Positions 1 to 9,503 of a stretch of DNA of 64,000 nt are shown here, piece by piece. Each line of letters opens with the position of its first letter. The stretch's first letter is position 1. Below the pieces are notes generated by a model. It was not told the origin of the DNA, did not search any database, and saw nothing but the letters and a program-made list of their open reading frames with translations. Both the position numbers and the translations under genes were made by a program. Source of the DNA: Sodalis ligni (GTDB lineage: Bacteria; Pseudomonadota; Gammaproteobacteria; Enterobacterales; Enterobacteriaceae); the NCBI RefSeq assembly GCF_016865525.2, contig NZ_CP075169.1:369402-433401 (forward strand). Direction: 5' to 3'.

Positions 1-617
1 TGCAATTCCGCCGCCGCCGGCTGCGGGAAATGGATTTGTTTAAGCACGCCGGCGATATCTCCATCCGTCAATTTGCCTTCGTTGTGGCCGGTTTTATAGA
101 TCCCGTTGTGATAAGCAATATATCCTTTGGCGCCTTGTTCTTTCCACACGCTCAGGCCGGTTTCGGCGGCGGTGATGGAGGGCTGCCAGCGGCCGCCGAA
201 AATCGGCCATTCCTTGAAGACAAATTTTACCTTGCTGTTAGCCTGCATCACGGATTCCATAATGGGCGCCATCTGATTGCAGTAGACACATTGATAATCG
301 AAGAATTCCACCACCGCCACCTTGGCATCAGCCGGACCTACCGCGGGGGTATCTTTATCGGCGATTAGCGCGGCCTGATTATTCAATACGCCTTCGGTCA
401 AGGCGCTCGCCTGCTCCTGGGCCTGTTGCGCCTGCAATTTCTGGCTGACCTGTACCAATATTTCAGGGTGCGCCATCAAATAGTCGGCGGCGATTTTGCC
501 GATGGCTTCCTGCTGTGCCGGCGTGAAGGGCGCCTGTGCCGTGGTATCCGCCAGGGCAGTTCGGCTTATCAATGCAAGGGTCGTCACCAATACGGCATGT
601 TTGAGTTTGAAATTCAT
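1..617 (-). CDS. DsbA-family thiol:disulfide oxidoreductase (3' part cut off by window edge)
   Basis: Reading the minus strand from the ATG at 617-615 gives an uninterrupted frame of 205 codons that runs off the left edge, so the C-terminus is missing. The first 23 residues form a Sec signal peptide ending in ALA, followed by a Gln/Ala-rich helical linker and then a thioredoxin-fold core with the redox motif C110-V-Y-C113 in the context FFDYQCVYCNQM. This places it in the periplasmic DsbA/ScsC/Com1-like group, proteins that oxidise or isomerise disulfides in secreted proteins. The N-terminal helical extension before the thioredoxin fold is typical of the Com1/ScsC type rather than classical DsbA. 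It stands alone, downstream of hemY and in the same orientation but separated from it by the divergent glmZ. The specific partner cannot be told from sequence. Confidence 0.85.
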   Translation of the reverse strand, partial: MNFKLKHAVLVTTLALISRTALADTTAQAPFTPAQQEAIGKIAADYLMAHPEILVQVSQKLQAQQAQEQASALTEGVLNNQAALIADKDTPAVGPADAKVAVVEFFDYQCVYCNQMAPIMESVMQANSKVKFVFKEWPIFGGRWQPSITAAETGLSVWKEQGAKGYIAYHNGIYKTGHNEGKLTDGDIAGVLKQIHFPQPAAAEL

Positions 618-674
618 CACATTTCCTTAGAAGCCGTCAAGTATACAAACATGACATAAATAGGGGGATTTCAG

Positions 675-706
675 GGTGGGAGGATGCAGCATACCATCCT
701 CCCACC
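675..706. repeat. Perfect 12-bp inverted repeat, 8-nt loop
   Basis: Arms 675-686 (GGTGGGAGGATG) and 695-706 (CATCCTCCCACC) pair perfectly around an 8-nt loop. It lies about 60 bp upstream of the DsbA-like start codon. Neither side carries a T-run, so it does not look like an intrinsic terminator; an RNA structure in the 5' leader or a protein-binding palindrome are alternatives. Confidence 0.6.
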
Positions 707-777
707 GCTGCGAAAACGTAAATCATATGGGGTGAATAGGCAATGGATGGCGGCGGAGTTATGCCGTTACCTAAGAT

Positions 778-795
778 TGTCACTCAGTGGCGACA
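778..795 (+). promoter_or_regulatory. GlrR activator site 1 (TGTC-N10-GACA) upstream of glmZ
   Basis: TGTC at 778-781, ten bases, GACA at 792-795: an exact match to the published GlrR (YfhA) consensus. It is centred about 266 bp upstream of the expected GlmZ start, a distance suited to an enhancer-binding protein acting on sigma-54 polymerase through DNA looping. Confidence 0.8.
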
Positions 796-841
796 TCTAA
801 CCTCATGTAAAAAAACGTTATATTGCGGATGAGCGGAAAAC

Positions 842-859
842 TGTCGTTATTCAGGGACA
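842..859 (+). promoter_or_regulatory. GlrR activator site 2 (TGTC-N10-GACA) upstream of glmZ
   Basis: TGTC at 842-845, ten bases, GACA at 856-859: a second exact match, 64 bp after the first. Two such exact half-site pairs in an otherwise gene-free 430-bp stretch are unlikely by chance. Confidence 0.8.
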
Positions 860-1025
860 GTTAATGGCTGGGGGGAATGATGATGCCGGGCTATAGAAGT
901 CGGAAGGCGGGATAAAAACTTGTGGATGCATGATATTTAATCACATGAATTTCAAGTATTTTTTTTCAAAAAAATCGTCTTGCGAGGCCTGTCTGCCGAT
1001 GCTCTTGCCGGCCATAACGCCAGAG

Positions 1026-1041
1026 TGGCATGGGTTGTGCA
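1026..1041 (+). promoter_or_regulatory. Sigma-54 promoter of glmZ
   Basis: TGGCATGGGTTGTGCA carries the -24 GG (1027-1028) and -12 GC (1039-1040) with the spacing required by sigma-54, and the -12 GC sits 13 bases before the conserved GlmZ 5' end. No good sigma-70 -10 hexamer overlaps it, so this copy may depend on sigma-54 alone. Confidence 0.8.
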
Positions 1042-1052
1042 ACAGTCTGGAG

Positions 1053-1262
1053 GTAGATGCTCATTCCAACCCTTATGTTCGCGTTGACGCCTCATATCTA
1101 CGCCTCATAAACCTGGGAATGACGCAGAGCCAAATTAGGGTGCCTATTGTCCATCCTCTTGATGAATTTTCATCAGACATCCCGGACAAACCGTTGAGTG
1201 AGGCACCACCTGTTGTCTTTGATCCGACCTTATGCACTTGCCTTGATGGCAAGTGCTTTTTT
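1053..1262 (+). ncRNA. glmZ: GlmZ small RNA
   Basis: GlmZ is a trans-acting sRNA that, with Hfq, base-pairs to the glmS leader and raises glucosamine-6-phosphate synthase when GlcN6P is short; RapZ and RNase E process it and GlmY protects it. The 5' end GTAGATGCTCATTCC, the block GGGAATGACGCAGAGCC, the CATCAGACA segment and the CCTGTTGTC pairing region near 1207-1217 all match the E. coli RNA in order. It ends in a strong intrinsic terminator: stem 1234-1242/1248-1256 and six T residues at 1257-1262. The position next to hemY is the same as in E. coli. The T-run touches the hemY stop codon, so the two transcripts converge. Identification rests on remembered sequence similarity and position. 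Confidence 0.92.
1234..1262 (+). terminator. Intrinsic terminator of glmZ
   Basis: Nine-base-pair stem GCACTTGCC/GGCAAGTGC with a 5-nt loop followed by TTTTTT. The T-run overlaps the last codon of convergent hemY. Confidence 0.9.
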
Positions 1263-2454
1263 ATGGCTGCGGCGATTTCAACGTCATCAGCAAACCGTCC
1301 CGACGCATCTGCGCCGACTCTTCCGGCAAATGCAGGCGGTCCAGCACATCCGCCAGCCAGGCGTAGTCATGGGCGTCCGGACGCTGTTTGAGCGCGGCGC
1401 GAAAAGCCTCGGCGGCGGCCTGCCATTCACCGCGCTTCATCAGCAATTGCCCCATAGTGCTATCAAGCAGCGGCGTGGCACCCTGCTGTTTAATCTGCTG
1501 GCGCAGCACTTTTTCCAACTGTTCGGGATCGCCGGTTTTCAGCCGGGGTATAAGCAACAGCAATTGTTCATTTTTCTGATTTTTCAGCCCCTTAACGATA
1601 ATGGCCTGCGCGGTTTCATGATCATTGCATTCGATGAGATGTTCCGCCAGGGCCACCAGCAGGCGGGTATCGCCGCGGGTTTTGCGATCCTGACCGCGCC
1701 ACCAGCGGTTAAGTCCTTCACTACCCTCATTTTCCATAATCTGATCCATCAGGCCGGTGTAACCCTGATAGGCCAGCGCATCTATTTTCACTTCCTCATA
1801 GACGCGGACTTTACGCATGGCCGGCAGGATATCCAGCAAAGCCTGCCAGGCATGGGTGCGGATAAATGCCTGTTCGGCCAGACGCAATACCTCCGGGTGC
1901 CGCGGGGCAATGGACAATAAATGGTCGACGCCATGGCGGGCAGCATGATTTTCATTGCGCGCCAACTGCAGCCGGACCCGGGTGATATCCACCGGCAACT
2001 GATCGCTGTCGGCGGCTTCCATAGCGCGCTCAAGATGCTGGTTGGCCCGGACATCATCCCCCCGCTGCTGGGCGGCTTCAGCGGCCAGCAAGTAGTTCAC
2101 CACCGGCTGCTCCGCATGGTCGGCGTCACGGGTCAATAATTTTTCCACCTGGCGGTAGTCCCCTTCGGCCAGTTTCATCATTGCCGCTTTGGTGTGCCTC
2201 CGGGCATTGTGGCTTTTACGGCCGAGGAACCAGCGCTGCGTACGTGCGCCGGTGCGGAACACCCTGCGCAGGATGGCTTCGATAACAAACAGCACTATCA
2301 GCGATACAATCAATATAATGATGAGGCCGGTGACGCTGGTTTCAATATTGTAATTGTCGGTCTGTATCAATACGTAGCCCTGGTGACCGGCCACCATGGG
2401 GCCGATAACAATGCCGGCGATCAACAGGATAAGCAGCAAGAATACCCGTAGCAT
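1261..2454 (-). CDS. hemY: HemY, haem-operon TPR membrane protein
   Basis: 397 residues. Two N-terminal membrane segments (about 4-22 and 42-62) precede a cytoplasmic region of tetratricopeptide-type helices rich in Ala, Leu and Arg. This is the enterobacterial HemY of the hemCDXY operon (not the protoporphyrinogen oxidase of the same name in Bacillus). Its biochemical role is still unsettled; it is thought to assist haem/porphyrin handling at the inner membrane. It starts 3 bp after the hemX stop codon, which points to co-transcription and translational coupling. The reading frame is intact and its length is close to the E. coli protein. Confidence 0.95.
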   Translation of the reverse strand: MLRVFLLLILLIAGIVIGPMVAGHQGYVLIQTDNYNIETSVTGLIIILIVSLIVLFVIEAILRRVFRTGARTQRWFLGRKSHNARRHTKAAMMKLAEGDYRQVEKLLTRDADHAEQPVVNYLLAAEAAQQRGDDVRANQHLERAMEAADSDQLPVDITRVRLQLARNENHAARHGVDHLLSIAPRHPEVLRLAEQAFIRTHAWQALLDILPAMRKVRVYEEVKIDALAYQGYTGLMDQIMENEGSEGLNRWWRGQDRKTRGDTRLLVALAEHLIECNDHETAQAIIVKGLKNQKNEQLLLLIPRLKTGDPEQLEKVLRQQIKQQGATPLLDSTMGQLLMKRGEWQAAAEAFRAALKQRPDAHDYAWLADVLDRLHLPEESAQMRRDGLLMTLKSPQP

Positions 2455-2457
2455 CGT

Positions 2458-3651
2458 CTATTCTCCCTGGTTGGCGGCGGCAGCGGTGGGTTGCGCCAAC
2501 AGGTTGCGCACGCGGGTTTGCATCAGTTTTTCCATCAGGGGCTGGCTGCGCAGCTGATCCGGTACGTTCAGAGACACGCTTTGCTGGCTCAGGGCGTCCA
2601 CGTCGGCGAGAAAAGCGCGGGTGCTGGCGTCATCGGTATCAAAATAGGCGCGTACCCAGGTGGACACGGTTTCCAGGGACTGTTGGTACACTTCGTTCTG
2701 ATGGCGAGGCACTGCCTGGGCGGCGATGAGCAGGCGGGAGCGGATATTTTCCCGCAGATAAATATCCTGATTCGGTGCCAGCAAAGGTTCGGCGCCGGTA
2801 TCTCTACGGCGGATAGTAATGAAATCATTGATAAAATTATGCCAGCTTTTGCTGAGATTTTGCCGCCATTCACGCACCGATCCCGAAAGCTTGCTGTCGC
2901 CGTCGCTGTCCATCGGCGCTTCATCGCTGTCGTTATCCGCCAGGCGCAGGTTATCCACCTGGTTCGACAGTTGATTCACTTTCAGAATTATGCCATCGAA
3001 ATCAATCTGGCTGACGGCGGACAAACCGGCGATATCGTCGGTAATCGCGCGCCGCACCGGCATCAAACTGGGATCGTTCATGTCCGCCAGGCTGGCGTCG
3101 GCGCTTTTCAACAATGCGCCGGCGGTGACGACGTCCTGATCGCTCCACAGTTTACGACCCGCCAGTTTTATCAGAAAATCCGCCTGCGCCAATAGCCAGG
3201 TATTGGCTTCAGAGCCAGAAATAGTAGCGACTCTCTCTCGTAATTCTCCCAGCTGCCTGGTCTGATCCGCCGCCTGCTGCCGGGCGGCGGTCAATGCCTG
3301 GCCCTGTTGTTGCAGTGCGGTTTGAAATTGCTGCTGCTGCTGCTGCTGCGCCTGCTGCAGTTCGCTGAGACGGGATTGCAACTGCTGGCTGGCGGCGGCT
3401 TGCGCCTTGCCCTGGCGCACATTGTAGAAATAGAGCGCGGCGGCCAGCAGCAAGGCGAGGATAATGGCGATTACCGCCAGTATGATTCCTATAGTCGGTT
3501 TAACGCCGCCGGGACTGGCGCTTTTGCCTGCCGGCGACGGCTGCGCCTCGCCTAATGGGGGTGCCGTTGCTCCGGACCGGGATGCGCCGGAGGTATCCGC
3601 GGTGCCGGTCGCGTTTTCCTGCGGTATTGTTGGAGTAGTGTGTTCCGTCAT
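2458..3651 (-). CDS. hemX: HemX, membrane-anchored haem-operon protein
   Basis: 397 residues. A Pro/Thr/Ala-rich cytoplasmic N-terminus (1-52) leads into one membrane helix (about 53-76) and then a long coiled coil with a run of glutamines (about 95-135) before the globular periplasmic part. Databases have called HemX a uroporphyrinogen-III methyltransferase, but it lacks a recognisable SAM-binding methyltransferase fold; a structural or scaffolding role in the haem pathway is more likely. It is the third gene of hemCDXY, 22 bp downstream of hemD. The Gln run is encoded mainly by CAG repeats and could vary in length between strains. Confidence 0.95.
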   Translation of the reverse strand: MTEHTTPTIPQENATGTADTSGASRSGATAPPLGEAQPSPAGKSASPGGVKPTIGIILAVIAIILALLLAAALYFYNVRQGKAQAAASQQLQSRLSELQQAQQQQQQQFQTALQQQGQALTAARQQAADQTRQLGELRERVATISGSEANTWLLAQADFLIKLAGRKLWSDQDVVTAGALLKSADASLADMNDPSLMPVRRAITDDIAGLSAVSQIDFDGIILKVNQLSNQVDNLRLADNDSDEAPMDSDGDSKLSGSVREWRQNLSKSWHNFINDFITIRRRDTGAEPLLAPNQDIYLRENIRSRLLIAAQAVPRHQNEVYQQSLETVSTWVRAYFDTDDASTRAFLADVDALSQQSVSLNVPDQLRSQPLMEKLMQTRVRNLLAQPTAAAANQGE

Positions 3652-3673
3652 ATTGGCCTATCCCATGTTGAAT

Positions 3674-4414
3674 TTAGAGCAGCACGCGCATAAGCGCATC
3701 ATTGTCTGCCGCGTCGGCTACGACGATATCCGTCCAGCCCAATTGGCGGGCTAAAGCCCCTAATCGTTCACTCACCACAATCAGCCGGCAGGCAAGCAGC
3801 CAGGAGTCGCGATAGTAAGCAGGAATTAAAGTATAGAATTGTTGTAACATTTCGCCGCTGGTTATGATCAAAGTATTTATACCCAGTTGCAGGCATCGCC
3901 GACTTTGCTCATCACCGTCGTAACTCACCGGGCTGCGGCGGTAGCATTCGCAGTAACCGACGTCGACGCCCCGTTGGCGCAGCGTCTGTTCGAGAACTTC
4001 CCGTCCGCCGTTACCGCGCAAAATCAAGGCCCGCCGCCCCGCCACCCGTTGCAGGGCGGGAAGGTCGAGCAGATGCTCGCTGTTTTCGCCGTCGCGGGGA
4101 TAGTCCACGTTTAATCCGCTCAGGGTATGCAGCAGTAATCCGCTGGTACGGCCCACGGCGAAATAATTGAGCTGCGGGGGCCACGCCACTCCTTGCCGGG
4201 CCAGCAAAGCGTGCGCGTAATTCACTGCATATTTGGATACCGCGAACAGCATATCCCCCGCCGTCAGTGTCTCAAGGCGCGACGGCAATAATGCCAGTTC
4301 TTCGCCGGGAGAGAATTCAATCAAGGGTAAATGCCAGGCGGATTGTCCCCGGGAGCGCAGGCGATTGACCAGCTGTTCGCCGGCCGGTGATGGACGGGTG
4401 ACCAGGATGGTCAT
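3674..4414 (-). CDS. hemD: Uroporphyrinogen-III synthase
   Basis: 246 residues. HemD closes and isomerises hydroxymethylbilane to uroporphyrinogen III, the branch point for haem, sirohaem and cobalamin. The N-terminus begins with the family pattern [13 protein letters not shown], and the fold should consist of two similar alpha/beta domains; the second shows the typical segment [12 protein letters not shown] around residue 166. The start codon overlaps the hemC stop by 4 bp (ATGA), the usual coupling in enterobacteria. It acts in the cytoplasm directly after HemC on an unstable intermediate, so the tight coupling makes functional sense. Confidence 0.96.
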   Translation of the reverse strand: MTILVTRPSPAGEQLVNRLRSRGQSAWHLPLIEFSPGEELALLPSRLETLTAGDMLFAVSKYAVNYAHALLARQGVAWPPQLNYFAVGRTSGLLLHTLSGLNVDYPRDGENSEHLLDLPALQRVAGRRALILRGNGGREVLEQTLRQRGVDVGYCECYRRSPVSYDGDEQSRRCLQLGINTLIITSGEMLQQFYTLIPAYYRDSWLLACRLIVVSERLGALARQLGWTDIVVADAADNDALMRVLL

Positions 4415-5352
4415 TGCGGCGGTTTTCCCTGGTAGACCAGGTCAAGGATGTCACGGGCGCCGCCCCGCAGCAGTTCTTCCGCCAGCGCTTCGCCCAGGGC
4501 TTGCGCCTCGGCGAGCGGGGCGCTGCGTTCAGCGCGGATTACGCGGCTGCCGTCAGGACTGCCCACCAGAGCCCGTAGCCACAGCCGGTCGCCGTGGATT
4601 TCGGCATAGCTGCCGATAGGCACTTGGCAGCCGCCGTCAAGGCGGGCGTTCATGGCCCGTTCGGCGGTGACCCGAATGGCGGTTTCCCGATGATGGAGCG
4701 GCGCCAGCAGTTTGAGCGTGCGGCTATCGTCCAGGCGGCATTCGATGCCCACCGCGCCTTGGCCGACGGCGGGCAGGCACTCTTCAGGCTCAAGGGGCGA
4801 GCGGATGCGTTCTTCCAGGCCCAGCCGCTTAAGTCCGGCCACCGCCAGGATCACCGCGTCGTAGTCTCCTTGATCCAGCTTGGCCAGACGGGTGCCCACG
4901 TTACCGCGCAGATCGCGGATGATCAAATCAGGCCGGCGTTCCTTTGCCTGGCACTGCCGGCGCAGGCTCGAGGTGCCCAGCACCGCGCCTGCCGGTAAAT
5001 CTTCCAGACGATCGTAGCGGGAGGAAACAAAGGCATCGCGGGGATCTTCCCGTTCGCAAATCGTCGCCAAACCCAGTCCGTCGGGAAAGGAAACCGTGAC
5101 GTCTTTCATGGAATGCACGGCGATATCGGCGCGGTCTTCCAACAGCGCCCGCTCCAGCTCTTTGATAAATAACCCTTTTCCTCCGACTTTGGCCAGCGGG
5201 GTATCCAGCATAATGTCGCCGTGGGTTATCATCGGCACCAGCTCTACCCGCAGATCCGGATGGTGGCGCAGCAGTTCCCCCTGCACGTACCGGGCTTGCC
5301 ACAATGCCAGTGGACTTTGCCGGGTGGCGATCCTTATCAGGTTATCTTGCAT
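4411..5352 (-). CDS. hemC: Porphobilinogen deaminase (hydroxymethylbilane synthase)
   Basis: 313 residues from the ATG at 5352. HemC joins four porphobilinogen units into hydroxymethylbilane. Visible family features are [15 protein letters not shown] at the N-terminus, the Arg-rich active-site segment [10 protein letters not shown], and the cofactor-binding cysteine in [10 protein letters not shown], which falls at residue 242 as in E. coli when this start is used. An upstream in-frame ATG at 5376 would add eight residues; a GGTGA just before it could serve as ribosome site, so the longer form is not excluded. First gene of hemCDXY and divergent from cyaA. Confidence 0.95.
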   Translation of the reverse strand: MQDNLIRIATRQSPLALWQARYVQGELLRHHPDLRVELVPMITHGDIMLDTPLAKVGGKGLFIKELERALLEDRADIAVHSMKDVTVSFPDGLGLATICEREDPRDAFVSSRYDRLEDLPAGAVLGTSSLRRQCQAKERRPDLIIRDLRGNVGTRLAKLDQGDYDAVILAVAGLKRLGLEERIRSPLEPEECLPAVGQGAVGIECRLDDSRTLKLLAPLHHRETAIRVTAERAMNARLDGGCQVPIGSYAEIHGDRLWLRALVGSPDGSRVIRAERSAPLAEAQALGEALAEELLRGGARDILDLVYQGKPPQ

Positions 5353-5384
5353 AGTGTTCGTTACCGTTTCAATCATTCACCGCC

Positions 5385-5423
5385 CATCCTATCATTGCAT
5401 CCCATCACTGCATCCTATCATTG
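5385..5423. repeat. Three tandem copies of a 13-bp unit
   Basis: Units 5385-5397 and 5411-5423 are identical (CATCCTATCATTG); the middle unit 5398-5410 differs at two positions. The array sits directly upstream of hemC in its promoter/leader, so a change in copy number could affect hemC expression. Confidence 0.85.
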
Positions 5424-5515
5424 ATGGTAAGGCTCTGAAAGGCATAGGGATCCAGGGGGGGAAGCGTCGGGCAACCCGCCGACATCTTGGAATTAAAGGT
5501 AGCAACAGGGAAAAG

Positions 5516-5524
5516 TGTTATAAT
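5516..5524 (+). promoter_or_regulatory. cyaA promoter, extended -10
   Basis: TGT followed by TATAAT (5519-5524) forms an extended -10 element; no good -35 is seen at 17 bp, as expected when TGn is present. The candidate CRP site begins about 40 bp downstream, so bound CRP would block transcript elongation or a downstream start. Confidence 0.6.
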
Positions 5525-5564
5525 TAATGAGTAGCTTAACTTCCTTTACGGTCAAACAGCAAGG

Positions 5565-5580
5565 TGTTAAATTGATCACG
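5565..5580 (+). promoter_or_regulatory. CRP site in the cyaA leader
   Basis: TGTTAAATTGATCACG fits TGTGA-N6-TCACA with two mismatches. E. coli cyaA has a very similar sequence at the same place, through which CRP-cAMP represses the gene in a feedback loop. Confidence 0.75.
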
Positions 5581-5677
5581 TTTCCAGCAATTACCGGCCG
5601 AGCATTCTTCTAACTTTATATCCGGGCGGCTTTGGAAATAGGATTTTTTAGGCACCGGGATAACCAAGCGAGACGTC

Positions 5678-8227
5678 TTGTACTTCTATATCGAGACACT
5701 GAAACAGAGACTGGACGCGATCAACCAACTTAGGGTGGATCGGGCATTGGCGGCTATGGGGCCGGCCTTTCAGCAAGTCTACAGTCTGCTGCCAACCTTA
5801 TTACATTATCATCACCCAATGCTTCCGGGTTACCTCGAAGGTAACGTACCCTGCGGCATTTGCTTTTACACGTCCGATGATAAACAAAACGCCTCGCTGA
5901 CCGAGATGACCAAAAAATCGGCCATTCCGCTGGTGGCTCCAGTGAGCGGCGAACGGCCGATTACCGGCGTCTATTCCATGGGCAGCACGTCCTCCATCGG
6001 CCAAAACGCCAATTCGGATCTGGATGTCTGGGTCTGTCACCAGTCCTGGCTCGACAATGTGGAACGGGCCCAATTGCAGCGTAAATGCCTGCTGCTGGAA
6101 AAATGGGCGGCGGCCCAGGGCGTGGAGGTCAATTTTTTCCTTATTGATGAAAATCGCTTCCGCCACAATGAAAGCGGCAACCTCGGCGATGATGATTGCG
6201 GATCCACGCAGCATATCCTGCTGCTGGACGAATTCTACCGTACCGCGGTACGCATGGCCGGCAAGCGTATTTTGTGGAACATGGTGCCGGGGGATGAAGA
6301 AGATCATTACGATGAATATGTGATGTCGCTGTATGCCCGCGGCGCGTTGACCCCCAATGAATGGCTGGATTTGGGCGGCCTGGGTACGCTTTCCGCCGAA
6401 GAGTATTTCGGCGCCAGTCTGTGGCAGCTTTATAAAAGCATCGACTCCCCCTATAAAGCGGTGCTGAAAACCCTGCTGCTGGAAGCCTATTCCTGGGAGT
6501 ATCCCCACACCCAACTGCTGGCGATGAATATCAAGCAGCATCTCCACGACGGCGAGATCGTCTCTTTCGGCCTGGATCCTTATTGCATGATGCTGGAACG
6601 GGTCACCCATTACCTGACCCAGATTAACGATATGACCCGGCTGGATCTGGTGCGGCGCTGTTTTTACCTTAAAGTCTGCGAGAAATTGTCTTCTACCCCG
6701 GCAAGCGTGGTCTGGCGGCGGGAGATCCTCAGCCAGCAGGTCAAGGAGTGGGGCTGGGACGAAGCGCGTCTGAGCATGCTCGACGATCGCGCTAACTGGA
6801 AAATCGGTCAGGTGCGGGAGGCGCACAACGAATTGCTCGACGCCATGATGCAAAGCTACCGTAACCTGATTCGTTTCGCCCGACGTAATAATCTAAGCGT
6901 CAGCGCCAGCCCGCAGGATATCGGGGTATTGACCCGCAAGCTTTATGCGGCATTCGAAGCGCTGCCCGGCAAGGTCACGCTTATCAACCCGCAGATTTCC
7001 CCGGATTTGTCCGAGCAGCACCTGACGTTTATCCATGTGCCGCAGGGGCGCGCCAATCGGGCTGGCTGGTATCTGTATAACCAGTCGCCGTCGATGGAAT
7101 CCATCATCAGCCATCAGCCGTTGGAATATAACCGCTATCTGAACAAGCTGGTGGCCTGGGCCTGGTTTAACGGGCTGTTGACTCCTAAGACCTGCCTGCA
7201 TATCAAAGGCAGCGATGTATGCGATCTGGGCCGGTTGCAGGAACTGGTAGCGGATGTTTCCCGCACTTTCCCGCTACGGGTTCCGGCGCCGACGCCCAAA
7301 GCGCTGTATAGCCCCTGTGAAATCCGCCATCTGGCTATTATTGTCAATCTTGAATACGATCCCACCGCCGTTTTCCGCAATCAGGTCGTGCATTTCGATT
7401 TCCGGAAACTGGACGTCTTCAGCTTCGGTCAGCAGCAGGAATGCCTGGTGGGCAGCATCGATTTGCTGTACCGCAACTCATGGAACGAAGTGCGCACACT
7501 GCATTTCAACGGCGAGCAGGCGGTGCTGGAAGCGCTGAAAACCATTCTCGGCAAGATGCATCAGGATGCCTCGCCTCCCGACACGGTGGAGGTGTTCTGC
7601 TATAGCCAGCATTTGCGCGGCTTGATCCGAACCCGGGTACAGCAGCTGGTTTCCGAATGTATCGAGCTGCGGCTTTCCAGCACCCGCCAGGATCCGGCCC
7701 GTTTCAAAGCGGTGCGGGTTGCCGGCCAGACCTGGGGATTGTTCTTCGAACGTCTGAGCGTCTCGGTGCAGAAGCTGGAAAACGCCATTGAATTTTACGG
7801 CGCCATTTCCAATAACAAGCTGCACGGCCTGTCCATCCAGATGGAAACCGATAAGGTGCATTTGCCGCCGGTGGTGGACGGCTTTGCCAGCGAAGGCATC
7901 ATTCAGTTCTTCTTCGAAGAGAGCGCGGACGAACAGGGTTTCAATATTTATATCCTTGATGAAACCAACCGGGTCGAGGCTTACCATCATTGCGAAGGAA
8001 GCAAGGAAGAGCTGGTGCGCGATGTGAGCCGTTTCTATTCTTCATCCCACGATCGATTTACCTACGGTTCGAGCTTTATCAACTTCAATTTGCCCCAGTT
8101 CTACCAGATTGAGCAGCTTGACGGGCGTATCCAGGTGGTGCCGTTTCGCAACAGCGTGCTGTCGCATCTGGTGGCCGCCGCCCCCTATGATCAGGATGCA
8201 TCTCAGCAGCAGGCGCGGTCGAATTAA
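5678..8227 (+). CDS. cyaA: Adenylate cyclase, class I
   Basis: 849 residues. CyaA converts ATP to cyclic AMP, the co-effector of CRP, and is regulated by the glucose phosphotransferase system. The N-terminal catalytic half carries the nucleotidyltransferase signature [18 protein letters not shown] with the two metal-binding aspartates; the C-terminal half is the regulatory region. The start is TTG at 5678 in the context CTTGTACTTCTATATC. E. coli cyaA also uses TTG, which keeps translation low because excess cAMP is toxic. Divergent from hemC, with an extended -10 promoter and a CRP site in the leader. Length is one residue off the E. coli protein. Confidence 0.97.
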   Translation: MYFYIETLKQRLDAINQLRVDRALAAMGPAFQQVYSLLPTLLHYHHPMLPGYLEGNVPCGICFYTSDDKQNASLTEMTKKSAIPLVAPVSGERPITGVYSMGSTSSIGQNANSDLDVWVCHQSWLDNVERAQLQRKCLLLEKWAAAQGVEVNFFLIDENRFRHNESGNLGDDDCGSTQHILLLDEFYRTAVRMAGKRILWNMVPGDEEDHYDEYVMSLYARGALTPNEWLDLGGLGTLSAEEYFGASLWQLYKSIDSPYKAVLKTLLLEAYSWEYPHTQLLAMNIKQHLHDGEIVSFGLDPYCMMLERVTHYLTQINDMTRLDLVRRCFYLKVCEKLSSTPASVVWRREILSQQVKEWGWDEARLSMLDDRANWKIGQVREAHNELLDAMMQSYRNLIRFARRNNLSVSASPQDIGVLTRKLYAAFEALPGKVTLINPQISPDLSEQHLTFIHVPQGRANRAGWYLYNQSPSMESIISHQPLEYNRYLNKLVAWAWFNGLLTPKTCLHIKGSDVCDLGRLQELVADVSRTFPLRVPAPTPKALYSPCEIRHLAIIVNLEYDPTAVFRNQVVHFDFRKLDVFSFGQQQECLVGSIDLLYRNSWNEVRTLHFNGEQAVLEALKTILGKMHQDASPPDTVEVFCYSQHLRGLIRTRVQQLVSECIELRLSSTRQDPARFKAVRVAGQTWGLFFERLSVSVQKLENAIEFYGAISNNKLHGLSIQMETDKVHLPPVVDGFASEGIIQFFFEESADEQGFNIYILDETNRVEAYHHCEGSKEELVRDVSRFYSSSHDRFTYGSSFINFNLPQFYQIEQLDGRIQVVPFRNSVLSHLVAAAPYDQDASQQQARSN

Positions 8228-8330
8228 ACGTACCGGCCCAAGCAGCGCGACCCAACCTCCCCAACGATTCCTATTGCTTTTCAAGATCCAACTGCGATGA
8301 TAGAGGGCTTGAGAGCATGAATGACAGGTA

Positions 8331-8561
8331 ATGAATCGGATGAATAGTCAATTACGCCCCGTGATAACGGCGTTTTTAGTACTGGGATTGTACGGATGCG
8401 GGTTGAAAGGGCCGCTTTTTATGCCGCCGGCGCCTAAAACCACCGCTAAACCCGCTGAGTCACACAAGCTGACCACGACGGACACTTCCAGCCAATCACC
8501 GGTGCAAACGGCGAATCCCGGCAGTAACGCGCCTCATTCAGGCGATTCGGTCGTACCGTAA
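8331..8561 (+). CDS. lptM: LptM (YifL) small lipoprotein, LptD assembly factor
   Basis: 76 residues. A lipoprotein signal peptide ends in the lipobox LGLYGC with the lipidated cysteine at residue 23 and the conserved mature start CGLKGPL. LptM binds the LptDE translocon at the outer membrane and promotes correct disulfide pairing of LptD. The rest is a low-complexity Thr/Ser/Pro tail. A second ATG at codon 4 could be the real start; both leave the signal peptide intact. It leads the row lptM-dapF-yigA-xerC-yigB. In E. coli cyaY lies between cyaA and this gene; here only about 100 bp separate them. Confidence 0.92.
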   Translation: MNRMNSQLRPVITAFLVLGLYGCGLKGPLFMPPAPKTTAKPAESHKLTTTDTSSQSPVQTANPGSNAPHSGDSVVP

Positions 8562-8678
8562 ACGGAAGCGTAAAGGAGTGTCGTAAAAGGGTCGCAACGG
8601 GTGCTGAAAACGCGATTCGGTCGCATCCTGACATGAGAAGCGCTATGCTGCGCACAGAGTAGGTCAGCGGAGTAGGAT

Positions 8679-9503
8679 ATGCAGTTTTCCAAAATGCACG
8701 GTCTGGGAAACGACTTTATGGTCGTGGACGCCGTTACGCAAAACGTCTATTTTTCGCCGGAGCTTATCCGTCGTCTGGCGGACCGGCATTGCGGCGTGGG
8801 ATTCGATCAACTGCTGGTGGTGGAGCCCCCGTACGATCCCGAACTGGATTTTCACTACCGCATCTTCAACGCCGACGGCAGTGAAGTGGCGCAATGCGGT
8901 AACGGCGCCCGCTGTTTTGCCCGTTTCGTCAGAATGAAAAGTCTGACCAATAAACGGGAATTACACGTCAGTACCCAAACCGAGCGGATGATCATCACCA
9001 TTACTGATGATGATCAGGTGAGGGTGAATATGGGCGAGCCGAAATTCGAGCCGCAGGATGTCCCTTTTCGCGCCGCCAAAGCGGAAAAAACCTATATTAT
9101 GCGGGTAGCGGAGCAGACGGTGCTGTGCGGCGTGGTATCCATGGGTAATCCCCACTGCGTTATTCAGGTGGAGGATACCGACGCCGCTCCGGTATCCTCC
9201 CTCGGTCCGCTGTTGGAAAATCACGAGCGTTTTCCCGAACGGGCGAATATCGGTTTTATGCAGGTGGTTAACCCCCAGAACATTCGGCTGCGGGTATTTG
9301 AGCGCGGAGCGGGGGAAACCCAGGCCTGCGGCAGCGGCGCCTGTGCCGCCGTGGCGGTGGGCATCCTTCAGGGCGTATTGTCGCAACAGGTGAAAGTCGA
9401 ATTGCCGGGCGGCGTTTTGGACATCAGTTGGAAAGGTCCGGGCAACCCGCTCTTTATGACCGGGCCGGCGGTACATATCTACGACGGGTTTATTCATCTA
9501 TGA
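8679..9503 (+). CDS. dapF: Diaminopimelate epimerase
   Basis: 274 residues, the standard length. DapF interconverts LL- and meso-diaminopimelate, needed for lysine and for peptidoglycan cross-linking. Both halves of the two-base active site are present: the first cysteine in [13 protein letters not shown] (near residue 73) and the second in [12 protein letters not shown] (near residue 217). A ribosome site (GGAG) precedes the ATG. Its stop codon overlaps the start of yigA by 4 bp, so the downstream genes are probably translated in a coupled manner. Confidence 0.97.
   Translation: MQFSKMHGLGNDFMVVDAVTQNVYFSPELIRRLADRHCGVGFDQLLVVEPPYDPELDFHYRIFNADGSEVAQCGNGARCFARFVRMKSLTNKRELHVSTQTERMIITITDDDQVRVNMGEPKFEPQDVPFRAAKAEKTYIMRVAEQTVLCGVVSMGNPHCVIQVEDTDAAPVSSLGPLLENHERFPERANIGFMQVVNPQNIRLRVFERGAGETQACGSGACAAVAVGILQGVLSQQVKVELPGGVLDISWKGPGNPLFMTGPAVHIYDGFIHL

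Noticed and set aside
930..975. IHF site between the GlrR sites and the glmZ promoter
   Set aside because: AATCACATGAATT is suggestive but does not fit the consensus well enough to list.
930..1391. 153-codon frame on the plus strand
   Set aside because: It runs through the whole glmZ gene and into hemY on the opposite strand, has no ribosome site and no recognisable protein features.
3330..3360. CAG/CTG-rich simple repeat
   Set aside because: It encodes the glutamine run of the HemX coiled coil and needs no other explanation.
5801..6853. Long open frame opposite cyaA
   Set aside because: A shadow of GC-rich codon use in cyaA. Similar long antisense frames occur opposite glgX (41308-42552) and the exoprotein gene (59009-60349).
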